6,271 nucleotides of DNA from Acidobacteriaceae bacterium (GTDB taxonomy: Bacteria; Acidobacteriota; Terriglobia; Terriglobales; SbA1), in assembly GCA_003136335.1 (NCBI GenBank), contig PLEA01000119.1, positions 1-6,271 of the forward strand, read 5' to 3'. Below are positions 5,405-6,271 of the stretch, piece after piece. Numbering within the stretch: position 1 is the first letter of the stretch; each line of letters starts with the position of its first letter. A model generated the notes under the pieces. It was not told where the DNA came from. It saw only the letters and a list, made by a program, of their open reading frames with translations, and did no database searches. Made by a program: the position numbers and the translations under genes.

Positions 5405-6271
5405 GAATCTAAGCTCTACCGCCGCTTGGCGGATTTCGATCTGGACAACACTGGCGTTCGCGCTAGGGACGGCTGCGGCTTTCTCCATAGTTTATTTCCT
5501 TGTCGCTCAGGGCATTCGGGAGCGCAGTGACACCTGGCTTAGCGGCGAAGCAGAGGTTCTGGCTCAGGTCTCGGCCGATACTCCGAGCGATCACCTGTAC
5601 AAACGCATAGTTCGAGAGGTAGCTGAACTTGCTACTCAGGAAGTGCCGGATGAGCGCAATGGCCGCGGTGAAAGACTGAATTCTGTCTTTTTCTTAGCAA
5701 CAAGTCCCAACAACGGTGAAGGCCCCTTGTGGGTAGGCCCAAGCTCCAAGGATGCTTTTGTCAAAGCGATTCAGCGGATGAATTTGGTTGCGGGGCCACC
5801 GAAGTCCATAACGGTGGAAGGATATCGACAAACGTTTCGCGTGGTTGAGAAGGCGCAAAACGGAAGAACTGTTTATCTCGGACTATCAGATCATGGCGCC
5901 CAACATGTGCTGCACACATTGGCCCGGCGTTTTCTCACACTTTGGTGCGGCATGTTTCTGCTCGGCTTCGTAATCTCCTACTGGAGCGCACGCCGCACCC
6001 TGCACCGTGTGGAACGAATTACGGAAACCGTCGCGCGAATTGGAACCGAAGACCTAAAGGAACGCTTGCCTGAACCTGTGAATTCGGATGAGATTTCGCG
6101 ATTGGCTAAGACCTTTAATCACATGCTGGACCGGCTCCAGGCTTCGGTGAATCAACTTCGCACCGTTACTGGCGGTATCGCGCACGACCTCAAGAGTCCT
6201 GTGACTTTGATTCGTGGAACGCTGGAATCCGCATTATGTAATGAAGGAAATGACAAGTGGCGTGACTCGGT
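5397..6271 (+). CDS. Membrane sensor histidine kinase (partial, 3' end outside the window)
   Basis: The frame is open from ATG 5397 to the right edge, giving 291 codons. A first transmembrane helix spans about residues 13-37. A periplasmic sensor region of about 140 residues (38-178) follows, in which I see no known domain. The second helix spans about 179-198. The HAMP domain covers about 199-250 ('RVERITETVARIG...ERLPEPVNSDEISRLAKTFNHMLDRL'). The dimerisation/phospho-acceptor segment includes 'GGIAHDLKSPVTLIRG', with His263 as the phosphorylated residue. The HATPase_c domain must lie beyond the window. The start codon lies inside the end of the response-regulator gene (8-base overlap) and has no clear Shine-Dalgarno, so translation is probably coupled. 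It is the cognate kinase of that regulator by adjacency. The two-helix plus HAMP layout matches OmpR-partner kinases. Confidence 0.92.
   Translation, partial: MPKNLSSTAAWRISIWTTLAFALGTAAAFSIVYFLVAQGIRERSDTWLSGEAEVLAQVSADTPSDHLYKRIVREVAELATQEVPDERNGRGERLNSVFFLATSPNNGEGPLWVGPSSKDAFVKAIQRMNLVAGPPKSITVEGYRQTFRVVEKAQNGRTVYLGLSDHGAQHVLHTLARRFLTLWCGMFLLGFVISYWSARRTLHRVERITETVARIGTEDLKERLPEPVNSDEISRLAKTFNHMLDRLQASVNQLRTVTGGIAHDLKSPVTLIRGTLESALCNEGNDKWRDS

Noticed and set aside
4952..5488. 178-codon reverse-strand frame and two shorter ones nearby
   Set aside because: They are antisense to a response regulator whose receiver and winged-helix motifs are complete; the openness comes from GC-rich codon bias.
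1..6271. CRISPR arrays, tRNA or rRNA genes, insertion sequences
   Set aside because: No regularly spaced repeats, no cloverleaf or rRNA-like sequence, and no transposase motifs were seen on either strand.

Overview
The window looks like a chromosomal segment from a moderately GC-rich Gram-negative bacterium, most probably an acidobacterium (Terriglobia-like). The clues are exported proteins carrying an LPDAPS/LPNAPS motif just after the signal peptide or linker, a carboxypeptidase-regulatory-like (CarboxypepD_reg) domain at the N-terminus of an exported membrane protein, and the style of the YceI and PAP2 proteins. This assignment is inference from protein style; no rRNA or marker gene is present.

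Layout. (1) Bases 1-1547 are the 3' end of an efflux operon: the last 16 codons of an unidentified gene overlap, by GTGA, a complete NodT/TolC-type outer-membrane lipoprotein. (2) Bases 1548-2173 hold no forward gene. They contain a short reverse-strand exported protein that appears to have lost its C-terminal part, then about 320 bases of unexplained sequence. (3) Bases 2174-4573 carry three co-directional envelope genes, apparently one operon: an exported PAP2-superfamily phosphatase, a signal peptide + CarboxypepD_reg + four-helix His-rich membrane protein resembling cytochrome b561, and a periplasmic YceI-family protein. (4) Bases 4574-4726 form an intergenic gap with a weak terminator-like element, a possible promoter and a strong Shine-Dalgarno. 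(5) Bases 4727-6271 encode an OmpR-type response regulator overlapping by 8 bases a membrane sensor histidine kinase that runs off the window edge after its phospho-acceptor histidine.

How the genes may work together. The b561-like gene followed 9 bases later by yceI recalls the yceJ-yceI pair of E. coli (cytochrome b561 homologue plus YceI), which supports reading the His-rich four-helix domain as a heme-b/quinone-type redox module. The fusion of that domain to a CarboxypepD_reg domain, and the PAP2 phosphatase immediately upstream, are the least ordinary parts of the window. YceI proteins bind polyisoprenoids and PAP2 enzymes often act on lipid or isoprenoid phosphates, so an isoprenoid/quinone envelope module is a reasonable but unproven reading. 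The two-component system downstream may control it, the efflux genes, or both.
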